Of a stretch of 64,000 nt of DNA, positions 1 to 11,271 are shown piece after piece. The translations under genes and the position numbers were made by a program. The notes under the pieces were generated by a model. The model searched no databases and had not been told where the DNA came from. It worked only from the letters and a program-made list of their open reading frames with translations. Origin of the DNA: Mycosphaerelloides madeirae (lineage: Eukaryota; Ascomycota; Dothideomycetes; Mycosphaerellales; Mycosphaerellaceae); assembly GCA_002785995.1 (NCBI GenBank), contig NHNV01000017.1, positions 372,001-436,000 of the forward strand, written 5' to 3'. Numbering within the stretch: position 1 is the first letter of the stretch; each line of letters begins with the position of its first letter.

Positions 1-1
1 T

Positions 2-3000
2 CCGACAAACACACGCACCTTCAAATTCTTCACTTTCCACCCCCTTCGTCACGGCATCCGCCACCTCTCATCGCATCAGCTCACACTGTCTCCAGACGCC
101 ACCAGCGCCACGAATGAGATGAATGAGCATCTCACAGAGCGCTTCGGCCGCGCTAGAGGCGGCCAGCCAGATCACGCTGCCCGTCCTCAGCAGGCCCTGG
201 TCTGGATCTTACCGCCAAGACTGAACCTTCGCATCCGCGAATACTACGAGGAGAAGCAGCCACCTGCCAATGGCAGCCACTGGCTGTGACGTCCGGACAT
301 TCCCACTTCTGCCGAAATCATGGACACGGATACAAACAGCACTGCATCTTCAGACGTTGTCGTACTATCACCCAACAGACCCAAGGGTGCCTTTGAGTCG
401 GTTGACGACTATCTCTCAACCCACTACGAGCTTCTTCGTAAAGACGCCGTCCGACCGTTGCGAGAAGCGGTAACCATGATCCGCTTCACCGCAAATGCCG
501 ATGAAGACACTTTCAACAAGAAGATTGGCGTCTATGAGAAGGTGAGATACACAAATACCCCAGCCTACATCGACCCTCCTGACCCATGTTGACAGACGCA
601 CCTTTGCGGCATCACAACATCGAACCGGGGTATAGCCTACCGCTTTACGTTCAGTCTTCGCCGCACTGGCAAGAAAATCCTGTGGGAGCAATCGAAGCGT
701 CTGCTAATTGGCAGCCTGGTGGCACTCACCCCAGCAACAGACATGTTCCGGGAGCAAGCCATTGTCGCCACTGTTGCTGCCCGCCCTCTGGCTGGCCTTC
801 AGCAAAATCCTCCCGAACTGGATCTATTCTTTGCGCGCACGCAAGACTACGAAATCGATCCCGCCATTGAGTACGTCATGATTGAAGCCAGAGAGGATTC
901 TTCGAAGCTCATTGACACATCATGGCCGCTCTCCAGTACATGGCCAGAGAGAAATTCCCGCTGTCTGAGCATCTTGTCGCAGCAGTGCGCAAAGTGCCAA
1001 CACCGCAGCACGTCAAGCAGAGTCCGAGGATAGACCTTCGATCCATCCTCACCGACAACAAGCATGCATCGTACGAGAATGTGGACGTCGTCAAAGAGTG
1101 GCCAAAGCAGCCACCGAGCATTCTTGACGCTTCCCAGCTGGAAGCTCTCCGGTGCATTCTCACGAAGCAGCTCCCCAACATCCAAGGTTCCCCTGGAACA
1201 GGAAAGACCCATGTCTCTGTCGAGCTATCAAAGTCATGCTGGCAAATGGGAACGAAGATGACCCACCCATCATCATTACCTGCCAAAGAGACCACACCGT
1301 TGACCATATTCTCCGTCACGTTGCACAGTTCGAGCCAGAATTTGCACGGCTTGGCAGCCGGAGCACAGACAGAGATGTGATCAAGAAGAGAACTCTACGA
1401 AATCCGCAACCAGACATCTGAGAGCCCGCCTGCTGGCAGTCTGTACGAGACGGCGAGGAAGAAGATGAAAACCCTCGGAAAAGAACTCGGTGTAATTCTG
1501 TCACCGCTCGCACCCAACAGGAGACCACTTGACCATCGCGCTCTGGAGTCCCTCAAGATCTTGACCAAGGCCCAAGCAGACTCGCTTGACCTTGGAGCTT
1601 CGAAGTGGGTCCGAGAAAAGAAAACCAATCCAAACGAGGCTAGGTCTCCCTTTTTCGTCTGGCTGGGCGACACGTTGTTGGAAGTGCCTCCCAAGCAAGA
1701 AGCAGAAGAGTTCGGTTTCGACTTCGAGGAAGCAGATCTGGAGTTTGAGCAGCTGAAAGACATCGAGGCGGAGAATGCAGACAAAGATGAGGAGGAGCTG
1801 GATACGTCGTCAGGTCAGTGGCTACTACTCGCCGACAATTTCACCTGCAGGCGCGTGCCAGGAATTGGCAACAAGGTGAAGGACGCATTGAAAGAACAAG
1901 ACATGTGCAGAATACCTGAAGCATTCCGAGGCGCTGTCTACCGCCACCTGCAAGCGGAAATGAAAAACACAATCGTCATCCCTTTTCGCGTCAAGTCTGA
2001 GCAGTTCAATGCAGCGGCCAAGAAGAGCGGCATTGGCAACTGGGAATGGAACGAAAACATTCTCAAGAAGCAGAAAATCATCGGCATGACTACGACTGGG
2101 CTCAGCAAATACCGTCCACTCATCGCAGCCCTTCAGCCGAAAGTGGTGCTGATCGAGGAGGCTGCGGAGACACTGGAGGCGCCTGTCACCGTGGCGTGCA
2201 TGCCTTCTGTGCAGCAGCTCATTCTGGTGGGAGACCACAAGCAACTGAGACCCCATACTCAGGTGCGTGGCCACGAGGATAAGCCATTCTACCTCAACAT
2301 CTCGCTCTTCGAGCGACTGGTGAACAACAAGGTCGAGTATACGACGTTGGTAAAGCAACGACGAATGATTCCAGAGGTCCGCCAGTTGCTCTACCCGATC
2401 TACAAGAATATCTTCCTGGATCACAACTCCGTCACAGACAAGAACAATCGACCGGATGTGCCCGGAATGGGCGGCGTCAACTCTTTCTTCTTTACGCACC
2501 AGTTCCCCGAGATACGCGACGACCAAATGTCGAGTTACAATCCTATGGAAGCGGGTATGGTTGTCGGCCTGGTCGAATACTTGGTATACAACGGGATGCA
2601 TGTCGAAGATATCACTGTGTTGACGTTCTACAACGGTCAGCGGAAGAAGATTCTGTCCGAGCTACGCAGATGTGTGACGCTCCAGAACCGCCGCTTTAAC
2701 ATTGTCACTGTGGACAGCTGTCAGAGCGAGGAGAACAAGGTGGTGATTCTGAGCATGGTCCGTTCCAACGACAAGCGTCAGATCGGGTTTCTCGACGATG
2801 TGAACCGTGTCTGTGTTGCGCTGTCTCGAGCGCAATGCGGCTTCTACATCTTTGGAAACGGCATGCTCGTCCACGACGCCAGCAAGACGTGGCAAGACGT
2901 GTTGTTGATCATGGCGAAATCGACGAACCGCACAGAGACTGCGCGACTCAATCTTCGCGCGACCAATCGGCTTGGTGAATCGTTTCCAGCACACAGCACG

Positions 3001-3624
3001 AACCATGATCGCAAGCTCGACATCAAGGGTACCGAGGACTGGGAAAAGTACGTGGGAGGTTGCGATTTGAAGTGCGGTGGTCAGCTGCCTTGTGGTCATC
3101 CGTGTGCATTGCTTTGCCATCCTATGCTGCACGAGCAGGTCAACTGCTCGCGATGCCTGCCCGTGCCATCTGCTCAGACGTCCTTGGAGACGTCGATTAT
3201 CGACCAGACGGAAGACCGGCAGAGGGATGCATCCCCGCTCCGATTTGAGACCAAGTCGAGCAGCACGGAGAGCTGGAACTCGTTTGCGAAGCAGGATGAA
3301 AAACGCATCGCGGATGAGAAGGCGGCTTACGTGCCTTCCTCTCTGCGACCGGCCGTGAAGCTACTGGACGACGATGATGTGTTCGGCGTGAGCAACAAGG
3401 TCAAGACCCTTGCTCTCGACGGCACCATCGAGGGTGGACAAAGCCATGCAGTCCCACTGGGTGATGGCACGCGAAAGAAGTGGAAGGAAACGTACAGGAT
3501 GAATGGTGGTGGCAGCGAGGCCAAGCCCAAGGGCAAAGAAGAGAAATTCGAAGACGAGAAGGGAGCTGAGAAGTATCCGAAAGGTCACGTGGAGGAAGAG
3601 GACCTCCTGATCGATTTCTACTGA
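2..3624 (+). pseudogene. NFX1/ZNFX1-type SF1 helicase, 5' part broken; partial at left edge
   Basis: Superfamily 1 RNA/DNA helicase of the NFX1-type zinc-finger (ZNFX1/Hrr1-like) family, linked elsewhere to RNA silencing and RNA surveillance. Walker A GSPGTGKT lies at 1186-1209, the Walker B-like LIEEAAE near 2150, GDHKQLRP near 2230, and an NFX1-type Cys/His finger at about 3061-3132. The 3' 719 codons (1465-3624) are open. Frame 2 is open from base 2, so the gene probably begins outside the window. A GT-AG intron fits at 542-595. The 5' part carries lesions: in-frame TGA at 287-289, one base missing near 899, in-frame TGA at 913-915, one base missing near 1232 (just after the P-loop) and two near 1395. 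Each time the expected helicase sequence resumes in the next frame. This is either a young pseudogene or poor consensus sequence; the neighbouring genes are clean. Confidence 0.7.
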
Positions 3625-4411
3625 AGCTCGTCCGACAGGTAGGAGCTACGAAGAGGAGATTGCTCGAGGTGACGACTTGCTCGTACTTCACATGCATCGT
3701 GGAAGGATGTTACGCTCCGATAATACTTCTTTGCTCTTCATAGCTTGAAAGAATAAGTTTGACGATGCCGCTGCAGACGCCTCCATCGTGGACATGATTC
3801 ATAGAATCGATGCTGACGACGGGTGATAGATTCACCCGCCTGTGTCACGCGGGCAAAGTCCGAGAGACCGACAATCGGGAAATGCTAACAAAGCACAGCT
3901 CGGCCGGACAACGGGCCAACAATTGGACAATGGCTGCATCGTTGACCGCCCCTCTCAACAGCAAGCCCCGCGAATGGTTGATGAATATTACGATGAGTGG
4001 AGAAGACCAAGTGATGAGGATCGAAGACAGACATGCGGTGGTGGTGAAGGAAGAGTCGGCCTTTGCTTGCTGCCGAGCCCGTTCGCATGCATTTCCCTTT
4101 GGATACGGTATGCTCATAGATAGGCCAATTAGAAGGAGGAAGGACTCGGCTACAACGGCACGCTCTCGCCCGAGCGTTCTCGACTTCTCGCACCCGAATT
4201 GTTTGGCTTGCAGGAAAGAGGCACCAAGCGATCTTTTCCCTTGGCGAGGTACAAAGATGTCTTGCATTCCGCTCAAACCGGACAAATTGGATTTCACTAT
4301 CATCGAACTCATCAAGCTTCGTTCCTCTTCTTGAATAAAGCTTTTGCCTCTTTCGTTTATTGGAACACACACTCGTTGATTGTCCTCGAGAGCACGAAGT
4401 AAACAACCATT
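3625..4411. other. Intergenic, helicase 3' end to MFS promoter
   Basis: This 787-base stretch holds the helicase 3' flank and the upstream region of the MFS gene. Both strands contain open frames, but they lack recognisable families, and the longest minus-strand one runs antisense into the MFS first exon. I see no supported gene. Confidence 0.5.
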
Positions 4412-6366
4412 ATGGCAGACGTCCCCGAACACCTCGCTGCGCAACCACAGCCTGAAGCCCTGACGACTGCAGGCATCGACACCACCACCATGGCTGCGCC
4501 TGCAGTAGCGCCCTCCAGCAAATCGCCATATGACTATGCGAGGCACAGTCTGGCGTCGAGCGAGCACACTGAGGAGGAGTACGAGCGGATCGAGAAGCCA
4601 GAGACGCCTACTTCGCCCACCATGGAGAAGCGACCCGAGTCCCACGACGATGAAGATCTGGCGAGACAGAAGTCTTTGGCGCCTTCGTCTGCGCCTTCGG
4701 AGATTGAGTATCCACATGGGTTGCAGTTGGTGTTTATCATGGCTTCGATTTTGCTTTCGTTGTTTTTGATGGCTTTGGTGAGTCGTTCTTTTTTCTTTTC
4801 TTGTTTGATGGGGAGGATGAGGATGAGGCTAATGGTTTGTCACAGGATCGCACCATCATCGCTACTGCGATTCCGCAGATCACGGATGATTTTAACAGTC
4901 TGGACGATATTGGATGGTATGGCTCGGCGTTCATGTTGACGGCTGCGACCTTTCAGCTCCTCTGGGGCAAGGTATACACGTTCTACACCCCAAAGTACGT
5001 CTTTCTGGCTCTGGTTGGTCTGTTCGAGGTTGGCTCTGCGATCTGTGGTGCGGCTCCGAATTCGATTGCCTTCATCATCGGCCGTGCTATTGCTGGAATG
5101 GGCAGCGCGGGAATCATGTCCGGAGCCATCGTCTTGATGGTCTCTGCCATTCCCCTGGCTAAGAGGCCCCTTTACAACGGCTTCTTCGGCGCAGTATTCG
5201 GACTTGCATCTGTTATTGGACCTCTCCTAGGAGGCGCCTTCACCACGGACGTCAGCTGGCGATGGTGCTTCTACATCAACCTTCCCATCGGTGGAATGGC
5301 CATGGCAATCATCTTCTTCATCTTGAAGCCCCAACCGGCAGCACAACCTGGTCTCACCATTCGACAGATGCTCGCACAAATGGACCTTCTCGGCGAACTC
5401 TTCCTCTTCCCCTGCATCATCTGCTTGCTTCTGGCACTCCAATGGGGAGGCACCACCTACGCCTGGAGCGACTGGCGCCTTATCGTTCTCTGGGTCTTCT
5501 TTGCCCTCTGCCTCATCGCCTTCTGTCTCGTCGAAGCCTTCTTCCAAAAGACCGCCACCGTCCAAGCCCACGTCATCAAAAACCGCAGCATCGTGGCCGG
5601 CATGTGGTTCCTATTTTGCCTCTCGAGCACCATGCTCACAATGGTCTATTATTTGCCGATCTGGTTCCAGGCAATCAAAGACAAATCCGCCGTCGACTCC
5701 GGCATCGACACCATCCCACTCGTGCTCTCACTCGTCGTCGGCAGCATCTTCTCCGGCCAAATGGTCGGCCGTCTCGGCTACTACACTCCCTTCGCCATCG
5801 CTTCTGCTATCCTGATGCCCATTGGCGCCGGCCTCATAACCACCCTCGGCCTCACTTCTTCCGTCGGCGAGTGGATCGGCTACCAAATCATCCTCGGCTT
5901 CGGCATCGGAATAGGAATGCAACAGGGCGCCATGGCCGCACAAACTGTCCTCGCGCGCAAAGACGTCCCTATGGGCGTCTCTCTCATGTTTTTCATGCAG
6001 CAGCTCGGAGGCGCGATCTTCGTCTCTGTCGGCCAAAATGTCTTCAACAGTAAACTCATCACGGGTCTGCTCAGCGTCGTGGAGGGATTGGATGTACAGA
6101 CGATTGTGAGCACGGGCGCCACGGATCTGCGGAATATCGTCCCAGCCGAGGATCTGCACGATGTGCTGGTCGTATATAATGAGGCGTTGCGGTGGGTTTT
6201 CATCGTGGGGGTAATTATGGGCTGTCTTGCTATTCTGGGTGCGGTGGGGTTGGAGTGGAGGACAGTTAAGGGCAAGCAAGGTCCGACGAAGAAGGGCAGT
6301 AATGTGCCACCGACTGCCAAGACGACGGAGGAGGAGGAGGACGAGAAGCCTGAAGAGAAAGTATAA
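4412..6366 (+). CDS. MFS drug/toxin efflux transporter, DHA2 (14-TM) type
   Basis: Plasma-membrane proton-coupled antiporter of the major facilitator superfamily, related to fungal toxin and drug pumps. Exons are 4412-4777 and 4846-6366, with a 68-nt GT-AG intron at 4778-4845 in phase 0; the product is 628 residues. The first ~105 residues are a hydrophilic Ser/Glu/Pro-rich cytosolic tail. TM1 begins at LQLVFIMASILL and runs across the intron into the family motif (L)DRTIIATAIPQIT. A GPLLGG...WRWCFYINLPIG motif, typical of DHA2 antiporters (motif C region), is encoded near 5210-5290, and about 14 hydrophobic segments follow. The C-terminus is charged and Glu-rich. The substrate cannot be told from sequence, and no biosynthetic genes are adjacent. 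Confidence 0.93.
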
Positions 6367-6798
6367 TCAACGGCAGGGGTGTGAAGCGGGTTTCGTTCTT
6401 GGTTTGGGATGGACTTTTTTGGCATAGCGAAGCGTGTGTGTGGCATGATACCCAACTCCTCAAAGCATCATGAGTATGAAGAAGGCATTGTACAGGATAG
6501 AGAGGCAACGAGAATAGCGAGTAATAATGATGATAAAGGCCTCAAGAACAACATTCTCAACGATTAAAAAATAATATACTGTCTGTCTTGATAGAAACGC
6601 GAACGCTGTTTTGTCCTCTCTGGCTTTCCTCGCATGACCTGGGGTATAAGGTAGTCCACTCTTTTTCTCCTTCACATTACTCAAAAAACACAAAAAAATT
6701 AGTAGGTTCTTCTCTGGCCAAAACAAAACAGCTGATTACACACTACTTCTTCAAAAGAAAAGTGCAAGTGCGAAAAGCAGAAGACCGCTCTTCGATGT
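6367..6798. other. Convergent 3' flanks
   Basis: AT-richer spacer between the convergent MFS and 1490-residue genes. It contains A/T runs near 6565-6580 and 6680-6700 that could serve 3'-end formation. No coding signal is seen. Confidence 0.5.
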
Positions 6799-9700
6799 CT
6801 AATCATTCAAACCAAAAGCTTTCCGCAAAAGTCCAAACTTCTTCTTCTTGCCCGTTCGTGCGCTGAAAACGGGATTCTGCTCGTGAAAACGGACTTTAGC
6901 GCCGCCGCCATCGCTCGTCATCGGACGACCATTTTCCTGCGCATTGAACTCGTCTGGTATGCGAGGCACAGGTGGGAGCGGCCAATCGCCGGTACTCTTG
7001 ACGCTGCTCTCACCTACGGCGGGCGGCGCCGTAGCGTTCGAGTAGTTAGAGTCTCCGCGCTTCAAGCGGGTGGGCGGCTGCTGGGAGGAGCGACGAACGA
7101 GTTTGCCTTGGGGACTCACGGGGCTCTGAGGGCGCTGCTGGGGCGTGGAAGGCGAGCCCGCGGCGAGGGGAGAGGATGGCGGGATGGTGGCTCTGTCGAC
7201 GGCTGGGCTCGCGGGGACTTGACTTCTGAGGGAAGCGAGGGTTGCGACGGATGCGGTACTACCGCGATTCCGGCGCAGGAGGGTGCCCATCAAACCGCGT
7301 TTCTTCTTCTCTGGAGTGAAATTGACGTCGTCAGTCCTAACCTTGGGCTCGGGAACCTGGGAGTTCCGCAGACTGGCTTTTTGCGATGCTTCGCCTTGGT
7401 TGGTGTCCTGTGGAGCGTTGTCGGTGGTGATTCCGAGCTTCTTCCTCGCAATTTCCATGGCCTTGTCGATGTCCGCTGGATCTGGAACCAGAGGCTTTGT
7501 GAAATTACGGCCAATCTTCCGTCGGTCTGTTTCATCATCGTCCTCGTCCTCCAGATCAGTAGAGTCGCCATCATATTGCCCCTTTCGACGAGGAATGCCC
7601 CTGACAGGTGTCAGATCGGCTGGGATGAAGACATCGTCGTCTTCATCATCGGAATCTGCAAAACGACTTCTGAAAATGCCACGTTTTGGGCGTTCGTCCT
7701 CGTCCTCGTCGTCAGAGTCGCCAAATCGTGATTTGAATCTTGAGCCACTTGAAGGAGCCGGTCTGGCGGAGCGAGCTTTGGCGGGCGGTCCATTGCGCAA
7801 GGTTGTACGATATCCCGCATCACTGTTGCCACGCAATGATTGCCTGACTTCTTCAGCGCGCTTCTTCCGACCGAAAAGAGAGCCGCTTGGTGAAAGCGAT
7901 CTGATACTAAACGAATCGGTTCCCTTGCCACGCACGGGATCGGGCGAAGATGGGCGTTGTTCTCGAGCGGCTTCGACAGGACCTCCACGCATGCTCCGCT
8001 TCATGTTAAATCGTCCGCGTGCGTCGACGGTCGAAGCTGAGGCGCGCTTCTTCTTCCTGAAACTACTTTCAGAGTCCGAGTCATGCGAAAGCTCTTTCTG
8101 CATTTTTGCGGTCATGACAGGTGCAGGCTGAGGCTTGGGCGGAGGCTGAGCTTTGGGCAGAGGCTGAGATTTGGGCTTCGACTGGATTTTTGGGTAGGGA
8201 GACTCTTGCGCAACGGTAACATCGTCGCTGTCTTGCCTTCGTAAGCTTACCGCACTGGCAGCCGAAGCTGGCAGACCGGAGGTAGAGGCTGGACGCATGG
8301 TCTTGTTCTGCAGTGCGCTTTGCGAGTCCGCTGATTGCGGGCGCGAGCGCATCGTAGTCGCCATACCGCCAGTGGGACCTGAACGCATAGACTTGCGCAT
8401 ATGCACTTCGCCATTCTCAGCTGGTGCAGTTGGCCCTGGCTGAGCACGCATGCTTTTCCGCATAGCGGGTTTGGGCGTGGGCTCTTGGCTTGCTGCGACA
8501 GCAGCGGGTCCCCCAGAGGCGGACGTCGTCTTCTTTTTGACCTTCCTGACTAGCGTAGGTTTCGCCTCATCATCAGAAGACAAATGCTCGCGCTCAATCT
8601 GCTCACGCTGTTGTCTGCTAAGCTTAGACCAGTATGCAGTCGCCTGACCCCAATCGCCATTTGGGTTCGTCTCGCTCGACGGATTACCGTTCACCTCTTT
8701 GGACGCCTGAGGCACTGACGGGCTTTCCGGGGTCTGGGGCGCAGTCACGGCGATCTGGGTTACCGGCGATGGTTTGGCGACTGGGCTAACAGCAATTGCA
8801 TCCAAAGACGCGAATCCGCCATTGTCAAGCTCAGACAGATCTTCAGCTGCATCGCTAAACTCATCATCTGTGTCTTCATCGATCGGAGCGAGCATTGGAG
8901 ACGACTCCTGATGAACATCGTCAAATAGTCCCGGTTCGCTGTGTTCTGCCGTGATGGCTGCAGCGGTAGCGCTAGCCGCACCAGCAGACATGACTTCAGC
9001 CTCGTTCTCGTCGCTCTTAGCAAACGATCCAGGGACCTTGATCTCGGCAGACGCCCTCTGCCTAGGTCTTTTCTCCTCGTCAGGAGTGAGCGTCCGTTGT
9101 TCTTCGCCAACACCAGGTGTCGGAGGTAGGAGATTGATGGCAGGGACATCAAGGTCTGCGACTTGATCTGAGGTCTCGGGATCTGGCGCAAAATCTTTAA
9201 TCTTTGGCTCTTCTGCGGCAGCAGTAGACACTTCGGTCGGCTTCGTCGCCAAGATAGTCTGGTTGGGTTTGTTCAGATCATCACTATCATCGCTGATATT
9301 GCCAGATTCCTCGCTCGCGCCCATTCGCAGAGGTACAGGGGGATGACTTGACTTCTCTTCATGAGCGTTCCTCAGGATCCCCCCGATAACATGGTCGTTG
9401 CTGGTGTCGTGTCGTTCAGGAGCCATCTCGGTGACCTTTTCAGCGACATCAGGGACACGTTGCTTCCGTACACTGCCAAAAGTGGGCAACGCTGGTCTGG
9501 GCCTCATCATCGTGTCCTCATCATCCAAATCATCCATGATGGGAGAGCGAGTCCTGGTGATGGTTGTCGGTGTCGCGACCGCTGTCGACGCCTCGATCTC
9601 ATGCAGCTGTTCATCAAAACTGACTCTCACAGACTTCTTTTTCCTTATGGACGACGCGTCTTGCGAGGCCTGTGAAGCGGTATCAGACATCTCACTACCG

Positions 9701-11271
9701 GGTGACTTTTGGCCAACATAATTTGCAAATGGCGACGCAGTGCGGATGGAAGATGCTGGTGAGTGCTTCATCGCAGACTTCACGGGAGACAAGTCGCGAG
9801 GTGGTGGATCGTGTCTTGTCGCGTGCATCACTGGCGAGGCTGAGAAATGAGCAGATCGATGCGGACTAGGGGAAGCAGAGTTGCCACGATTCCTGAGCGC
9901 ACTGTCGATAGATGATTGCGGAATGTCCAGACTTGATGATCTTTGTTTCGACAGCTTTGCAGGGACGTATGACTTTGTAGGACCTGCAGGTCCAGTGAAG
10001 ACCCTGCCGGGATCTGTGTAATCTGATCCTGTTTGACTTGCGACTTCCTCCGGCTCCGGCTCCTCACGAACCATAGACGGCTGCTTGTGGAGTCGCTGAC
10101 CGACAGGACTAGAAGTTGGAGACAAACGAGCAGGATTTCGGGGCGGCGGTGCTAACACGGGATCTACGACAGGTCGCGTTGCCTTGGGTTCAGGCATGGG
10201 CACGATAGTTCTGGTGTGGGGATCGTAAGCACCTGGAGCTCGAGCTGGAGATTGCGGAAGTGCTGCTTGTGGCTGTACTGGTGCTTTGGGCTTTGGATTT
10301 GGGTTTGGCTTAGAAATGAACGTCCTCGATGCAGGATCGTAGACCATGATGGTGTCTGCGGTCTCGTAGGCAGCTGCCGTCGGTCCAGAATCATGATTGA
10401 CTTTGGCGAGATGACTGCCCTGAGCTGATGTATCCTCATGCGTCTTTCTGACTGGCTGACCAGCGGCAGCTTGTATCCTAGCTACTTTTTGCTCCAGAGC
10501 CGTCTGTTTGGCGCTCTTTTGAGACGCATTGGTGTTCTGTACAGGCTCTGAGAACCACGACCCCGTCCCATGCGTGTACTGCTTGTCTGTTGGGCTTGTA
10601 GGCGAAGTTGGACTGCTCGGCTGGGACGAACGAGGTCTCGAGAAATTGATACCATCACTTCGCTCCAATTCTTCGTTGACGTCGGAAAGCCGATTGCCTC
10701 GCCGCCCGCTGGCTGGAGGCGGCAGTGTCCTCCTGTCCATGCTCATTGCTCTTCCACCTGGTCTGTTCTGAGTTGGAGACATGGCGCGCGTCGCAGGCTC
10801 CAGGCTTGAGGATCGTTGATGTCCTGAGGGTATCCTTTTCGGAATAGCAGGCACCGGAGGCGCATCGGGAGATGGAGAAACGGCACCATTGTACATGCTG
10901 TTTCTTCCACCAGGCGACGGAGATCTGAATGTCCGATCGGTCATGGAGCTCGAGCTTCCTCTCCGTTGAAGGCCAGGTCGCCCTCCGGCGATGACGCTGC
11001 CACTGCCATTCGATGAAGTCGAACCCCTCCTGACCATACGCTTCGTCTGCAGATTGCCCACGGGCTCTGGGGTGGTGGTATGCGAACGCAGAGCGGCGGC
11101 CGCGGCGGCGGAGGACAGGGAGGCGTTGGAGGGCGGTCTCCGCAAGAAGGCCTGACTCGCGGCGGCAGCAGCGCTGGAGGTCGTGCTTTGATCGAGGGGA
11201 TAGCGGGACATGCTGGCCATGCTGCTGGAGCGACTGGCATTGCTGCCCCGCCGCCTGCCGAAAACAGGCAT
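6799..11271 (-). CDS. Large Ser/Pro-rich, intrinsically disordered protein
   Basis: A single open exon of 1490 codons; I do not recognise its function. The N-terminus (MPVFGRRRGSNASRSSSMAS) and most of the length are rich in Ser, Pro, Ala, Arg and acidic residues, with no membrane segment, so the protein is probably cytosolic and phosphorylated. Short ordered-looking blocks are an SVRVSFDEQLHEIE-like segment in the middle, AYWSKLSRQQREQIEREHLSS (residues ~870-890) and a basic C-terminal FGLLRKAFGLND. A motif of the form (K/R)(S/T)MR-x-GP recurs at residues ~930-1100, and two acidic copies S-R-F-(G/A)-D-S-D-D-E-D lie at ~1180-1215. The layout suggests a cortical scaffold or adaptor, but that is inference only. 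The uninterrupted 4.5-kb frame strongly supports a real gene. Confidence 0.85.
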   Translation of the reverse strand: MPVFGRRRGSNASRSSSMASMSRYPLDQSTTSSAAAAASQAFLRRPPSNASLSSAAAAAALRSHTTTPEPVGNLQTKRMVRRGSTSSNGSGSVIAGGRPGLQRRGSSSSMTDRTFRSPSPGGRNSMYNGAVSPSPDAPPVPAIPKRIPSGHQRSSSLEPATRAMSPTQNRPGGRAMSMDRRTLPPPASGRRGNRLSDVNEELERSDGINFSRPRSSQPSSPTSPTSPTDKQYTHGTGSWFSEPVQNTNASQKSAKQTALEQKVARIQAAAGQPVRKTHEDTSAQGSHLAKVNHDSGPTAAAYETADTIMVYDPASRTFISKPNPNPKPKAPVQPQAALPQSPARAPGAYDPHTRTIVPMPEPKATRPVVDPVLAPPPRNPARLSPTSSPVGQRLHKQPSMVREEPEPEEVASQTGSDYTDPGRVFTGPAGPTKSYVPAKLSKQRSSSLDIPQSSIDSALRNRGNSASPSPHRSAHFSASPVMHATRHDPPPRDLSPVKSAMKHSPASSIRTASPFANYVGQKSPGSEMSDTASQASQDASSIRKKKSVRVSFDEQLHEIEASTAVATPTTITRTRSPIMDDLDDEDTMMRPRPALPTFGSVRKQRVPDVAEKVTEMAPERHDTSNDHVIGGILRNAHEEKSSHPPVPLRMGASEESGNISDDSDDLNKPNQTILATKPTEVSTAAAEEPKIKDFAPDPETSDQVADLDVPAINLLPPTPGVGEEQRTLTPDEEKRPRQRASAEIKVPGSFAKSDENEAEVMSAGAASATAAAITAEHSEPGLFDDVHQESSPMLAPIDEDTDDEFSDAAEDLSELDNGGFASLDAIAVSPVAKPSPVTQIAVTAPQTPESPSVPQASKEVNGNPSSETNPNGDWGQATAYWSKLSRQQREQIEREHLSSDDEAKPTLVRKVKKKTTSASGGPAAVAASQEPTPKPAMRKSMRAQPGPTAPAENGEVHMRKSMRSGPTGGMATTMRSRPQSADSQSALQNKTMRPASTSGLPASAASAVSLRRQDSDDVTVAQESPYPKIQSKPKSQPLPKAQPPPKPQPAPVMTAKMQKELSHDSDSESSFRKKKRASASTVDARGRFNMKRSMRGGPVEAAREQRPSSPDPVRGKGTDSFSIRSLSPSGSLFGRKKRAEEVRQSLRGNSDAGYRTTLRNGPPAKARSARPAPSSGSRFKSRFGDSDDEDEDERPKRGIFRSRFADSDDEDDDVFIPADLTPVRGIPRRKGQYDGDSTDLEDEDDDETDRRKIGRNFTKPLVPDPADIDKAMEIARKKLGITTDNAPQDTNQGEASQKASLRNSQVPEPKVRTDDVNFTPEKKKRGLMGTLLRRNRGSTASVATLASLRSQVPASPAVDRATIPPSSPLAAGSPSTPQQRPQSPVSPQGKLVRRSSQQPPTRLKRGDSNYSNATAPPAVGESSVKSTGDWPLPPVPRIPDEFNAQENGRPMTSDGGGAKVRFHEQNPVFSARTGKKKKFGLLRKAFGLND

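Noticed and set aside
1825..2601. 258-codon minus-strand frame
   Set aside because: Antisense shadow of the helicase coding region.
3810..4334. 174-codon plus-strand frame upstream of the MFS gene
   Set aside because: No family features; it sits in the promoter region and overlaps an opposite-strand frame of equal quality.
3845..4717. 290-codon minus-strand frame
   Set aside because: It overlaps the first MFS exon antisense, lacks any domain and starts with low-complexity Arg runs.
5262..6053. 263-codon alternative-frame ORF rich in His/Arg/Pro
   Set aside because: Out-of-frame shadow of the MFS transporter.
6883..8131. Two 282-codon plus-strand frames
   Set aside because: Antisense shadows of the 1490-residue gene; their composition mirrors its Ser/Asp-rich codons.
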